A DNA stretch of 64,000 bases from the NCBI GenBank assembly GCA_964458495.1, contig CAYWJB010000004.1, positions 124,001-188,000 on the forward strand. Reading direction: 5' to 3'. The notes under the pieces were generated by a model. The model was given only the letters and a program-made list of their open reading frames with translations, made no database searches and had not been told where the DNA came from. Both the position numbers and the translations under genes were made by a program. Positions 1-7,854 of this stretch are shown one piece after another. Positions within the stretch are counted from its first letter, which is position 1. Each line of letters begins with the position of its first letter. This stretch comes from JANWVO01 sp964458495. GTDB taxonomy: Bacteria > Acidobacteriota > Terriglobia > Bryobacterales > Bryobacteraceae.

Positions 1-275
1 AGATCTCCAAGAGCCCGAATTGCCCCTCCGGCAGCGTCCAGGCCGGGATTGGCGTCTTCGCCACGGATGGGCTTCTGTTTTCCCTTCAACCCGGGGTGAA
101 TGATCCAAACAGCGCCGCTTTCAGCGGGAATATGGCCACCGTCAAGTGGAAAGCGGAAACGTCTCATAATAATCCGACAGCTGGAGAGATCGAAGCGGTC
201 GGAACGGTGTACAGTGGGCCATGCACAATTCTGCAAGGCCAGGCGTACAAATCAGCCAAATTGAGAGTGCAATAA
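1..275 (+). CDS. C-terminal end of an exported-type hypothetical protein (partial)
   Basis: An open frame (third frame) runs in from the left edge and stops with TAA at 273-275, giving about 90 residues. The visible part is rich in Gly, Ser, Thr and Asn and holds two cysteines (SPNCPSG near the start and SGPCTIL near the end) that could form a disulfide, which suggests an exported beta-rich protein. I do not recognise the family. Its base composition is less G+C-rich than the genes to its right, much like the accessory island at 48.6-50.9 kb. The start lies outside the window, so nothing can be said of a signal peptide. Confidence 0.5.
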   Translation, partial: ISKSPNCPSGSVQAGIGVFATDGLLFSLQPGVNDPNSAAFSGNMATVKWKAETSHNNPTAGEIEAVGTVYSGPCTILQGQAYKSAKLRVQ

Positions 276-598
276 CGTGGCCAAACGGGCGCCTGCCCGC
301 GACCGTTGAAAGAGAAAGTCCAGCAGCGGGCAACTGGCTGCCCAGCCGCAATTGCCCGAATGGCAAGAGAATCATCTGCTGCACGCGTTCGATGGGAAGC
401 TGGAATCGGGAAAAATCCCGGATGGCGGCTGTGTGCAAGGCCCCCGGGATTCCGGCTCCGAGACGCAGGGATTGATCTTTGGGATAGCCCGCCTCAGATT
501 CACCCGCCACAACAATGGCAATGGAGATGGAAACCTCGGGCTGCGATTCCACAACGAACGGAAACTGGTCCCCGCGGAGACTCTCTCACAGCCGGGAG
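276..598. other. Gene-free interval between the partial CDS and zapA
   Basis: No convincing gene is seen in these 323 bases. Open frames exist on both strands (for example antisense at about 142-552), but they show no recognisable domain, no ribosome site and no codon bias. In many bacteria 6S RNA lies next to zapA. I looked for the long closing stem and open bubble of 6S RNA on the minus strand and could not assemble them. The interval holds the 3' ends of two converging transcripts, but I see no hairpin with a T tract. Confidence 0.4.
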
Positions 599-907
599 TC
601 AGTCCGCGAGAGTGTCCTCTTCATGGAGGAGGGAGGCAAGTCGGCGGTCGAGGTCGTGGAGGCGCTGGAATGTGCGGTCTTGCTCCCGCTGGAGCTGGCG
701 GAGCTGGTCGGCGAGGTGGAGGCAGGCGAGGACGGCGACGCGGGAGGGATCGGCGCCCGAGGTGCGGGCGGCGATGCGGTTCATGAGGGAGTCGACGGCC
801 TCGGCGAGGGCCTCGGTTTCGGCGGGGTCGCCGGAGGTGCGGAGCGCGTAGGGCTGCTGGAAGATGGTTACGCGCACCACCTGTTTGTCGGCGCCGGAGT
901 CTTGCAC
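599..907 (-). CDS. zapA: Cell division protein ZapA
   Basis: The 102-residue product matches the ZapA family in size and layout: a short beta-rich N-terminal part (VVRVTIFQQPYAL) followed by a helix (TEALAEAVDSLMNRIA) and a long charged coiled coil. ZapA binds FtsZ in the cytoplasm and stabilises the Z ring. The start is GTG at 907, preceded by a good AGGGAGG site. The gene follows a second coiled-coil gene (922-1215) by 14 bases, so the two are probably co-transcribed with rplT-rpmI upstream. Family assignment rests on pattern and size and is fairly safe. Confidence 0.75.
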   Translation of the reverse strand: MQDSGADKQVVRVTIFQQPYALRTSGDPAETEALAEAVDSLMNRIAARTSGADPSRVAVLACLHLADQLRQLQREQDRTFQRLHDLDRRLASLLHEEDTLAD

Positions 908-921
908 GCCTGCCTCCCTTC

Positions 922-1215
922 TCAGGACTCGGGCAGCTCCATCTGTTCGACCTGCTGAAGGAGCGCCTTGATGCGCGAAAAGGCCTCCCGCTGGCGGGCG
1001 CGGAGGGCCTCGTTTTCCTCGCGAAGCGCGGCGGCCTCCTCGCGGGCGGAGCGCGCCTGGTCGAGCGCCTGGTCGCGCTCTTCGGAGAGCGCCTGGAGAC
1101 GCGAGTCGAACTCGGTCTTTTCGCTGGTGAGCGTGGCGAGGCGTTGCGAGATGGCTTCGATACGGGCCTCGAGCCGTGCCAGGACGTCCTCTTCGTCAGC
1201 CGGAATGCCGGTCAT
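922..1215 (-). CDS. Small coiled-coil protein, ZapB-like
   Basis: This 97-residue protein is almost entirely one predicted coiled coil (Glu/Arg/Ala/Leu heptads from about residue 8 to 90) with no signal peptide or membrane segment. Position directly before zapA, with a good GGAGGA site 6 bases before ATG 1215, suggests a cell-division partner comparable to ZapB, which bridges ZapA and the division apparatus. Coiled coils are poor guides to homology, so the ZapB name is inference from context and size only. Confidence 0.55.
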   Translation of the reverse strand: MTGIPADEEDVLARLEARIEAISQRLATLTSEKTEFDSRLQALSEERDQALDQARSAREEAAALREENEALRARQREAFSRIKALLQQVEQMELPES

Positions 1216-1234
1216 GGGAGGGTCCTCCGGAGTC

Positions 1235-1591
1235 TCAGGCTTGAGCTGACTTCGCCTTTTCCACCAGCGCGGAGAAAGCGGAGGGCTGATTGACAGCGAG
1301 GTCGGCGAGGACCTTGCGGTTCAGCTCGACGCCGCACTTCTTCAGCGCGCCGATGAACTTGGAATACGACAGGCCGTGCGCGCGGCAGGCGGCGTTGATG
1401 CGCAGGATCCAGAGAGCGCGGAAGTCGCGCTTCTTGCGGCGGCGGCCGACGTAGGCGTAACGGAGGGCCTTTTCGACGGCTTCCTGCGCGGCACGGTAAA
1501 GCTTGCTCTTGGTGAGAAAGTACCCCTTGGCGAGCTTGAGGGTTTTGCGGCGGGAGTCGCGGCGGTTTGTGGATCGTTTGACGCGTGGCAC
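1235..1591 (-). CDS. rplT: 50S ribosomal protein L20
   Basis: The 118-residue product begins MPRVKRSTNRRDSRRK and contains the family signature GRRRKKRDFRALWI, with normal length for L20. L20 is an early assembly protein of the large subunit, bound to 23S rRNA, and in several bacteria represses its own operon. The start is GTG 1591 with AAGGAG 8 bases upstream. It follows rpmI by 111 bases that contain a GC-rich inverted repeat, a possible place for autoregulation, although I could not match a known L20 leader. Confidence 0.97.
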   Translation of the reverse strand: MPRVKRSTNRRDSRRKTLKLAKGYFLTKSKLYRAAQEAVEKALRYAYVGRRRKKRDFRALWILRINAACRAHGLSYSKFIGALKKCGVELNRKVLADLAVNQPSAFSALVEKAKSAQA

Positions 1592-1702
1592 GTTTGGTTC
1601 TCCTTGTTCGAATCAGGCAATCCAGCAGGCTTCAGAGCCGGGATTGCGGGGCGGCGGCTCGGGCACATGCCTTGGCGCCGGCGCGCGCGCCCACAGGGGA
1701 AA

Positions 1703-1903
1703 TCAATAAGGCAGCATCTCGGCGATGCGCGCCTGGTCGGCGGGATCGACGAGCGTCGCCTGATGGAGGCGGCGCTTGCGCGCCGGGCTCTTCGAGGTGA
1801 AGATGTGGCGCGCGAAGGCGCGATTCCGCTTGATCTTGCCGGTGGCGGTCTTCTTGAAGCGCTTGGCGGCGCCTTTGTGCGTTTTCAGCTTGAGCTTGGC
1901 CAT
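1703..1903 (-). CDS. rpmI: 50S ribosomal protein L35
   Basis: The 66-residue basic protein (MAKLKLKTHKGAAKRFKKTA) is a typical bacterial L35 and sits upstream of rplT as in most genomes. The usual first gene of this operon, infC (initiation factor IF3), is not present upstream, so rpmI appears to start its own transcript. ATG 1903 is preceded by AGGACA. Confidence 0.97.
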   Translation of the reverse strand: MAKLKLKTHKGAAKRFKKTATGKIKRNRAFARHIFTSKSPARKRRLHQATLVDPADQARIAEMLPY

Positions 1904-1958
1904 GTAAATGTCCTGTGGAGAATCCCCTCGGCGGGCGGAGGGGCAGGCTTACCCTCTG

Positions 1959-1964
1959 AATATA
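1959..1964 (-). promoter_or_regulatory. Candidate extended -10 element for rpmI-rplT
   Basis: On the minus strand TGCTATATT gives an extended -10 (TGn plus TATATT). No good -35 is seen at 17 bases. The start point would lie near 1952, giving a leader of about 50 nt rich in G+C before ATG 1903. Confidence 0.4.
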
Positions 1965-2319
1965 GCACACTTGCGGGCGGCTGGGGGATGCCGATTGCAC
2001 CGGGAAAAGGCGGGGCGTGCGGCGTCTTGTTCAGGTTCCGCATTCCCTTTTTGGCATGGGCCAGGATCCCTTGAACTTGCCCTGAAGGATGCCTTCAGGA
2101 TTGTTACAGCGCACTGGACGGCGTGCCGGCGCAAGGCGTTCCAGGGATTCCAGATGGCGGCCGGGACGGGAGCGGGCCACAACCGGTGCCGCACTGCGCT
2201 TAGCTCAGGGCTGCAGGCCGGGCTCGGACGGAATCCTGTCCCAGTGTTGTTGTCTTCGCCGCCCGGTGAACCGGCTGGCATGCTACGGGCGAAGCGCGGG
2301 CGCGAGGCCGCCTTCACGG

Positions 2320-2325
2320 TAGAAT
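2320..2325 (+). promoter_or_regulatory. Candidate -10 element for miaB
   Basis: TAGAAT lies 24 bases before ATG 2350. Unlike most first genes of this window, it leaves a short leader of about 18 nt; no Shine-Dalgarno is seen in it. Confidence 0.4.
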
Positions 2326-2349
2326 GAAGGTGACACCTCCCGCTGGGCT

Positions 2350-3684
2350 ATGAAGCGCTTCTATATCGAGACATTCGGTTGCCAGATGAATGTGCATGAC
2401 TCGGAAAAGGTCATCGGCACGCTCGAGCAGAGGGGCTACGTACAGGTGCAAACGCCGGAAGAGGCGGACCTGGTTCTTTACAACACGTGCAGCATCCGCG
2501 ACAAGGCGGAACAGAAGGTTTTCCAGCGGCTGAGCGAGAACCGGAAGGCGAAGGGCAAGGTGTTCGGCGTTCTGGGCTGTGTGGCGCAGCAGGAGGGGGA
2601 GCGCATTTTCGAAAGAGCGCCGCACGTGCGGCTGGTGGTGGGCTCGGCGAGCTATCCACGGCTGGGCGAGCTGCTGGTGCAGATCGAACAGGGCGGCGAT
2701 CGTGTCGCGGGGCTCAGCCTGGACACGGAGGCGACGTTCGAGACGCCGGTGACGCGGCGGGACAATCCCTACCGGGCCTACATCACGATCATCGAGGGCT
2801 GCGACAAGGACTGCGCCTATTGCGTGGTTCCTTACACGAGGGGACGGGAGCGGAGCCGGAAATGGGAGTCTGTGCTGGAAGAAGCGCGGACGCTGGCGGG
2901 GATGGGCTACACCGAGATCCAGCTGCTGGGGCAGAACGTGAACAGCTACCGGGATCCGGGCGATCCTTCGCGGACTTTTGCACCTCTGCTGGAGGCCGTG
3001 GCGCAGACGCCGGGCGTGCGGCGAGTGCGGTTCACGACATCGCACCCGCGGGACTTCGGACGAGACATCGTGGACGTGATCGACCGCAACGAGACCGTTT
3101 GCAACATGGTGCACCTGCCCGTGCAAAGCGGATCGACGCGGGTGCTCGAGGCGATGCAGCGGCAGTATACGCGGGATGATTACATGCGGCGGATTGAGTG
3201 GCTGAAGGCGTCGCCGCGGGACATTTCGCTTTCGACCGATGTCATTGTGGGCTTTCCGGGCGAGACGGAGGAGGACTTTGAACAGACGCTTCGCCTGCTG
3301 GAAGAGGTGGAATACGACCAGGTATTCAGCTTCAAGTATTCGGTGAGACCGAACACGCCGGCGGAGCAGATGGGGGATCACATTCCGGAGCAGGAGAAGT
3401 CGCGGCGGCTGGCAGTGCTGCAGGAGAAGCAGCGGGGCATTCAGCTGCGGCGGAACACGGCTATGATCGGGAGGGTGCTGGAGGTGCTGGTGGAGGGCTA
3501 CAACAGCGGCACGGGGCAATGGATCGGGCGTACGGCGCAGAACCGGGTGTTGAACTTCGTGGCGCAGCCGCGGGTCGACGGGAGCGTGCCGGCGAAGGAG
3601 GAACTGTACGGGCGCTATCTGCCGGTGCGGGTGACGCGCGCGGGTCCGAACTCGCTGGCGGGTGAGTGTGCTATAGCGGTGTAA
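2350..3684 (+). CDS. miaB: tRNA-2-methylthio-N6-dimethylallyladenosine synthase MiaB
   Basis: MiaB is a radical-SAM methylthiotransferase that adds a methylthio group to i6A37 of tRNAs reading UNN codons. The 444-residue protein has the full layout: an N-terminal UPF0004 domain with three cluster cysteines (C11 in FGCQMN, C47 in YNTCSIRD, C77 in LGCVAQ), the radical-SAM CxxxCxxC at C151, C155 and C158 (GCDKDCAYC), and a C-terminal TRAM domain from about residue 375. FGCQMNVHDSE separates MiaB from MtaB and RimO. A DUF151 gene follows after 15 bases, so the two probably form one transcript. Confidence 0.96.
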   Translation: MKRFYIETFGCQMNVHDSEKVIGTLEQRGYVQVQTPEEADLVLYNTCSIRDKAEQKVFQRLSENRKAKGKVFGVLGCVAQQEGERIFERAPHVRLVVGSASYPRLGELLVQIEQGGDRVAGLSLDTEATFETPVTRRDNPYRAYITIIEGCDKDCAYCVVPYTRGRERSRKWESVLEEARTLAGMGYTEIQLLGQNVNSYRDPGDPSRTFAPLLEAVAQTPGVRRVRFTTSHPRDFGRDIVDVIDRNETVCNMVHLPVQSGSTRVLEAMQRQYTRDDYMRRIEWLKASPRDISLSTDVIVGFPGETEEDFEQTLRLLEEVEYDQVFSFKYSVRPNTPAEQMGDHIPEQEKSRRLAVLQEKQRGIQLRRNTAMIGRVLEVLVEGYNSGTGQWIGRTAQNRVLNFVAQPRVDGSVPAKEELYGRYLPVRVTRAGPNSLAGECAIAV

Positions 3685-3699
3685 GGAAGGCGGCGCGAG

Positions 3700-4185
3700 A
3701 TGGAAATCGAGATGAAGATCCGGGGCCTGATGATGGACCCGGTGACGAATATGCCCATTGTGATTCTGAAGGACCTGGCGGGGACGCAGGTGCTTCCGAT
3801 CTGGGTGGGCATTTACGAGGCGAACGCGATTGCGCTGGAGATCGAGAAGGTGTCGACGCCGCGCCCGATGACGCACGATTTGCTGAAGAACCTGTTGCTG
3901 GGGCTGGAGACGGGCGTGCGGAAGGTGGTGGTGAGCGAGCTGAAGGACGACACGTTTTACGCGGTGATCTGGCTGGAGCGGGACGGGGAAGTGATTTCGA
4001 TCGACTCGCGTCCGTCGGACGCGCTGGCGCTGGCGCTGCGGGTGGACTGTCCGATCTACGTGGAAGAAGAAGTGTTGAAGAGCAGCAAGAGCGCGACGGC
4101 GATGGCGGAGAAGAGCGGGAACGAAGAGCTGAAGCGCTGGCTGGAAGGGCTGAACGACGAGGACTTCGGCCGCTACAAGATGTAA
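3700..4185 (+). CDS. Bifunctional nuclease family protein (DUF151)
   Basis: The 161-residue product is a full-length BFN/DUF151 domain: LPIWVGIYEANAIALEIEK near the N-terminus and IDSRPSDALALALR in the middle are hallmarks. Some members cleave RNA and DNA; the physiological role in bacteria is poorly known. Co-transcription with miaB would fit a role in RNA metabolism (inference). The C-terminal third is charged and helical. Cytoplasmic; no signal peptide. Confidence 0.88.
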   Translation: MEIEMKIRGLMMDPVTNMPIVILKDLAGTQVLPIWVGIYEANAIALEIEKVSTPRPMTHDLLKNLLLGLETGVRKVVVSELKDDTFYAVIWLERDGEVISIDSRPSDALALALRVDCPIYVEEEVLKSSKSATAMAEKSGNEELKRWLEGLNDEDFGRYKM

Positions 4186-4189
4186 GGGG

Positions 4190-4510
4190 ATGACCGAGGA
4201 CACGCTGAGGCGGCTGGAGCGGGTGGAGGAGCTGGGCATCGGGCTGGCGCCGGTGGCGGGAATCGCAAGCCATTTTGTGTTCGAGCGCGGCGGGTATGTA
4301 GTGCTGGTGGAGAGGAAGGGAGACGGATTCGGGGAGGCAGGATCGCCCGGGAAGCTGGTGGAGGGACATGGATTTGCGGCGCTGGTGAGGCGGGGCGGGT
4401 CGGATTGGTGGGTGGCCCGCGGAGCAGAGTGGGAGGCGCCGGCGGAGGAGGCGGAGGCGGCGCGCCGACTTTTTACAGATCTTAAAGCCGCGCTGGGAAG
4501 CAAAGAGTGA
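4190..4510 (+). CDS. Small hypothetical protein
   Basis: I do not recognise this 106-residue acidic cytoplasmic protein. It has an N-terminal helix (TLRRLERVEELG), a short beta-rich middle and a Glu/Ala-rich C-terminal helix. It begins 4 bases after the DUF151 stop, with the stop codon region itself (TAAGGGG) acting as ribosome site, so it belongs to the miaB operon. Codon use matches its neighbours, which supports it being real. Confidence 0.6.
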   Translation: MTEDTLRRLERVEELGIGLAPVAGIASHFVFERGGYVVLVERKGDGFGEAGSPGKLVEGHGFAALVRRGGSDWWVARGAEWEAPAEEAEAARRLFTDLKAALGSKE

Positions 4511-4557
4511 GCTGAAACGTCATAGCAGGTGTGAGGCCTGCTGGCACAGAGCGGACG

Positions 4558-4779
4558 ATGGGGCTGGCGCTGTTGAGCGCGGCCGCCGCGCTGTGGATGT
4601 TCGCGGCGGCGCCGGCGCCGGTGCGGAGGCTGCCGTCGACGACGCACAAATTCGTCTGCTACTTCACCGAGCTCGAGCGGACTCAAAAGGGGTTGAGCCT
4701 GTGGGACCGGCTGACGATCAGCCTGGTGCTGGCGGGGACGGAGAACGTCGAGCGGCCGGAGGGCCGCCCGTTGAGCTGA
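4558..4779 (+). CDS. Small secreted or membrane-anchored hypothetical protein
   Basis: This 73-residue product starts with a hydrophobic Ala/Leu segment (MGLALLSAAAALWMFAAA), likely a signal peptide or single anchor, followed by about 45 polar residues with no known domain. I prefer ATG 4558; a GTG at 4531 would add nine residues in front of the hydrophobic segment. It ends 11 bases before a strong terminator, closing the miaB cluster. Confidence 0.45.
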   Translation: MGLALLSAAAALWMFAAAPAPVRRLPSTTHKFVCYFTELERTQKGLSLWDRLTISLVLAGTENVERPEGRPLS

Positions 4780-4790
4780 ACGGCACAAAA

Positions 4791-4818
4791 AGAGCCGGCC
4801 GCAGGGCCGGCTCTTTCT
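4791..4818. terminator. Bidirectional intrinsic terminator
   Basis: A perfect 10-bp inverted repeat, AGAGCCGGCC and GGCCGGCTCT (4791-4800 and 4805-4814), with loop GCAG, is followed by TTCT on the plus strand and preceded by AAAA (T tract on the minus strand). It lies between converging transcripts (miaB cluster and the TPR gene) and can serve both. Confidence 0.85.
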
Positions 4819-4845
4819 CTCGAGGCGGTGGGCTGAGGAACCGTG

Positions 4846-6165
4846 TTATTTCTTCCTTGCTGGCGCCTTCTTGACCGGCGCTTTCTTGGGCGCCGGCAGG
4901 CCAGCGACGTCGGACGGTTCGACCTCGAAGGTGACGTTGAAAGGCTCGAGAGAGTACTCTGTGACGACGCCGGCAAACTCGAGTTCCGTTCCGGGTTCCG
5001 GCGCGGCGGCAAGAGGATTCTCGAAGACGAGCGTGACTTCACTCATGTTCGGAGAGCTCAAGCCGAGAACGACCTTCTTGGGACGCTTGGGGGGATCAAC
5101 GCTGACTACTGTGCCCTTGAGCTTCTTGACCTTGGTTTCGCCCACTTCAATGCCGTCGGGGCCGGGGATGTGGGCATTCTTCAGCGAATTCTCAAAATAG
5201 GCGGCGCCGTTGGGGCCGGTGAGCTCGCGCTTGATGCCGACCCAGAGGGCGAGGACGGGATTGCTCTTCTTCAGCTCCTCTTCCTGCTTGGCCATGATCT
5301 CGTCCTGCGACTCGATCTTGAAGCCTTCGGGCGGCAAGGCGCTGGACTGGGCGAGCTTGAGGACCTCGTCCAACCCGTCCTTGCTGCCGTGGAAGTTGAT
5401 GTAGTTCTTTTCGAAGCTGGACATCAACTGCTGGCGCGCCTGCTCGGGGAAGCCGCCGGGGCCTGAATAAACGGCGGCGCGGGCGAAGTGGAACAATGCG
5501 ATGCCCTGGCGTTCGAGCTGCTTGGTGCGGACGTTGGCGCGTCCGGCCCAGGCGGAAACCTGAGCGTCGTTGGGATTCCGCTTCAGCGCCTCGACGAAGT
5601 ACTTGTCGGCGTCGAGGTACTGCTGCCGCTCCATGGCGACCCAGCCGAGCGTGCGGTAAGCGACGTATTCGGTGGAAGCCTTCTGCTGTTGCCACTGCTC
5701 GTCGGTGACCTGCTGGGGCTTGCGGGCCGGGCTGAAGAACTCCCCGCAGACTTCCAGAAGCGCCTTGGCGGCTTTTTCGCCCTGATCCAAAGCTGCGGGG
5801 GACGTGTCGTTCATGCTGACGGTGAGAAGGTTGATCCAGTACCAGCCGGTGAGCGCCTTGGGATTGGAGGCCACCCAAGCCTTGGCGGCGTCCATCATCT
5901 CCTTGGCTTTGCCGAGCTGCTGGTAGGTCTGCACCATCAGCTCGTACCTGCCGTCCTTGAAGTCCGAGTTGGGGTATTTCTGTTCCCACTGCTGGAGAAG
6001 CTGGAGCTTTGCCTGCGGGTTCTGTTCCTTCTTGATGAGTTCAACGAGATCGTATTCGGCGCGGTCTTTCCACTGAGGCTGCGCCGCCTGTCCCCAGAGC
6101 GAAGCAGCGCCCAGGCACAGGACGGCGATTCCCGCGAGAGTCGGTTGGATGGTCTTCAGCACCAC
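4846..6165 (-). CDS. Secreted tetratricopeptide-repeat protein
   Basis: The 439-residue protein has a Sec-type signal peptide (hydrophobic to about residue 25, SLWGQAAQ at the likely cleavage site), TPR-like helical hairpins at about 50-90 and 160-200 (WVAMERQQYLDADKYFVEAL, NPNDAQ), a beta-rich C-terminal domain (about 330-420) and a Lys/Pro/Ala-rich tail (KKAPVKKAPARKK). It probably works as a periplasmic scaffold; no enzyme motif is visible. The start is GTG 6165 with AGGAGG upstream. The basic tail resembles low-complexity tails on other acidobacterial exported proteins; its role is unknown. Confidence 0.75.
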   Translation of the reverse strand: MVLKTIQPTLAGIAVLCLGAASLWGQAAQPQWKDRAEYDLVELIKKEQNPQAKLQLLQQWEQKYPNSDFKDGRYELMVQTYQQLGKAKEMMDAAKAWVASNPKALTGWYWINLLTVSMNDTSPAALDQGEKAAKALLEVCGEFFSPARKPQQVTDEQWQQQKASTEYVAYRTLGWVAMERQQYLDADKYFVEALKRNPNDAQVSAWAGRANVRTKQLERQGIALFHFARAAVYSGPGGFPEQARQQLMSSFEKNYINFHGSKDGLDEVLKLAQSSALPPEGFKIESQDEIMAKQEEELKKSNPVLALWVGIKRELTGPNGAAYFENSLKNAHIPGPDGIEVGETKVKKLKGTVVSVDPPKRPKKVVLGLSSPNMSEVTLVFENPLAAAPEPGTELEFAGVVTEYSLEPFNVTFEVEPSDVAGLPAPKKAPVKKAPARKK

Positions 6166-6408
6166 GAGCCTCCTGATAAGTCAGATCCATTGGGCCGCCC
6201 CGGACCGGCGGGGCGGGCGGAACCCCCGGAGGGATTCCGTCAACCAAACACTTGCGGAGTATAACGGAACCTGTCCGCAGGCTGCAAGCGCTGCTTCCGG
6301 CTCCTGCCGCCGGTCACTCTTACGCCTGATTGGACGCATGATAGCGCGGCTCAGTTCCAGGCGGCGGGAAGGGGCACAAGCGGGGCGATGGTAGAATCTG
6401 AGATTCTC

Positions 6409-7854
6409 ATGCGCCATTTCGACCTCGGCATCATTGTGCTGTACCTGATCGGCATCACCTGGTTCGGGGCGCACTTCCGCAAGAGCCAGAAGAGCCTGAA
6501 AGATTACTTTCTGGGCGGGAAGACGACGCCGTGGTGGGCGATCGGGTTTTCGATCGTCTCTGCGGAGACATCGACGCTGACGGTGATCGGCACGCCGGCG
6601 CTGAGCTTTCAGGGCAACTTCGGGTTTCTGCAAGTGGTCTTCGGGTATCTGCTGGCGCGTCTGGTGATCAGCGCGCTGTTCCTGCCGCATTATTTCCGCG
6701 GGGAGCTGTACACGGCGTACGAGCTGATGCAGCGGCGCTTCGGGCTGCGGTTGCGGCGGGTGACGGCGGGAACGTTCCTGCTGCTGCGGGCGCTGGCGGA
6801 GGGCGTGCGGGTGTTTGCCATCTCGATTGTGGTGTCGATCGTGCTGGGGACGGGCGAGATTGCGTCGATTGTGGTGATCGTCTGTCTGACGCTGTTCTAC
6901 ACGTTCGAGGGGGGCATGACGGCGGTGATCTGGACAGACGTCGTGCAGATGTTTCTGTATGTGGGCGGGGCGATTGTGAGCCTGTTTGTGATGCTGGGGC
7001 AGATCGACGGCGGGTGGACGGCAGTGATGGGGGCGGCGGCGGCGGCAGGCAAGCTGCAATTGTTCGACTTCCGGTTCGAGCCGACGCTGGAGTTTCTGAG
7101 CCGGCAGTATTCGTTCTGGGCAGGCGTGCTGGGCGGGTGTTTTCTGACGACGGCGAGCCACGGCACGGAGCAGTTGATGGTGCAGCGTCTGCTTTCGTCG
7201 AAGAACATAAAGGACGCGCGGAAGGCGCTGTTTGGCAGCTGGGCGGTGATCTTTTTCCAGTTTGCGCTGTTCCTGGTGATCGGGCTGATTCTGTGGAAGC
7301 ACTATCTGGATACGGGGGCCGCGCCGCCGCAGCCGGCTGACCGGATCTATCCGGAGTTCATCTGGAACTCGCTGCCGCCGGGGGTGAGCGGGTTGGTGAT
7401 CGCGGCGATCCTGGCGGCGGCGATGTCGAACCTGAGCGCGGCGCTGAACTCGCTGGCGTCGACGACGGTGATGGATTTCTACAAGCTGAAATTCACGCAC
7501 CATGATGAGCGGCATTACCTGCGGCTGGCGCGGATGGCGACCCTCGTGTGGGGTGTCGTGCTGTTTGCGATCGGCGTCCTTTCGCGGCATGTCAAGAGCG
7601 TGCTGGAGGCGGGGCTGGGGATTGCGTCGATCCTGTACGGCGCTCTGCTGGGGGTGTTTCTGCTGGGCGTGCTGACGCGGCGCGTGAGCGAGCGTTCGGC
7701 GATGGCAGGGATGCTCGCCGGGCTGGCGGTGAACCTTTACTTGCGGTTTGCGACGCCGGTGGCATGGACGTGGTATGTGCTGGTGGGGACGGTGACGACG
7801 GCTGCGGTGGCGCTGGCGGTCTCGGCGGTTGTGGACAGGGAGGCGGCGGATTGA
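6409..7854 (+). CDS. Sodium:solute symporter (SSS family)
   Basis: This 481-residue inner-membrane protein has about 13 hydrophobic segments and the SSS pattern: an N-terminal segment, SLKDYFLGGKTTPWWAIGFS, then AETSTLTVIGTPALS, and later SNLSAALNSLASTTVMDFY, typical of the sodium-site region. It probably takes up a sugar or organic acid with Na+; the substrate cannot be read from sequence. I choose ATG 6409, which is 11 bases after a TAGAAT hexamer (6392-6397); an ATG at 6388 would start upstream of that -10. The next gene overlaps its stop. Confidence 0.88.
   Translation: MRHFDLGIIVLYLIGITWFGAHFRKSQKSLKDYFLGGKTTPWWAIGFSIVSAETSTLTVIGTPALSFQGNFGFLQVVFGYLLARLVISALFLPHYFRGELYTAYELMQRRFGLRLRRVTAGTFLLLRALAEGVRVFAISIVVSIVLGTGEIASIVVIVCLTLFYTFEGGMTAVIWTDVVQMFLYVGGAIVSLFVMLGQIDGGWTAVMGAAAAAGKLQLFDFRFEPTLEFLSRQYSFWAGVLGGCFLTTASHGTEQLMVQRLLSSKNIKDARKALFGSWAVIFFQFALFLVIGLILWKHYLDTGAAPPQPADRIYPEFIWNSLPPGVSGLVIAAILAAAMSNLSAALNSLASTTVMDFYKLKFTHHDERHYLRLARMATLVWGVVLFAIGVLSRHVKSVLEAGLGIASILYGALLGVFLLGVLTRRVSERSAMAGMLAGLAVNLYLRFATPVAWTWYVLVGTVTTAAVALAVSAVVDREAAD

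Larger units (their letters stand above)
1904..2349. other. Intergenic interval between divergent rpmI and miaB
   Basis: This 446-base interval contains the rpmI leader and promoter at its left end and a TAGAAT hexamer for miaB at its right end (2320-2325). Open frames in the middle on both strands have no recognisable domain or ribosome site. No tRNA T-loop, infC remnant or terminator was found. Confidence 0.4.

Noticed and set aside
142..552. 136-codon open frame on the minus strand near the left edge
   Set aside because: No domain, ribosome site or codon bias. It overlaps the partial plus-strand gene antisense; G+C-rich DNA gives many such frames.
276..598. Possible 6S RNA beside zapA
   Set aside because: Position is typical, but I could not pair the terminal stems or find a central open bubble. 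A covariance-model search would decide.
1908..2327. 139-codon plus-strand frame between rpmI and miaB
   Set aside because: It starts inside the rpmI leader and has no ribosome site, family pattern or third-position G+C preference; judged non-coding.
2314..4788. 824-codon minus-strand frame
   Set aside because: It is the antisense shadow of miaB, DUF151 and neighbours; the translation is an Arg/His/Leu-rich repeat without domain structure.
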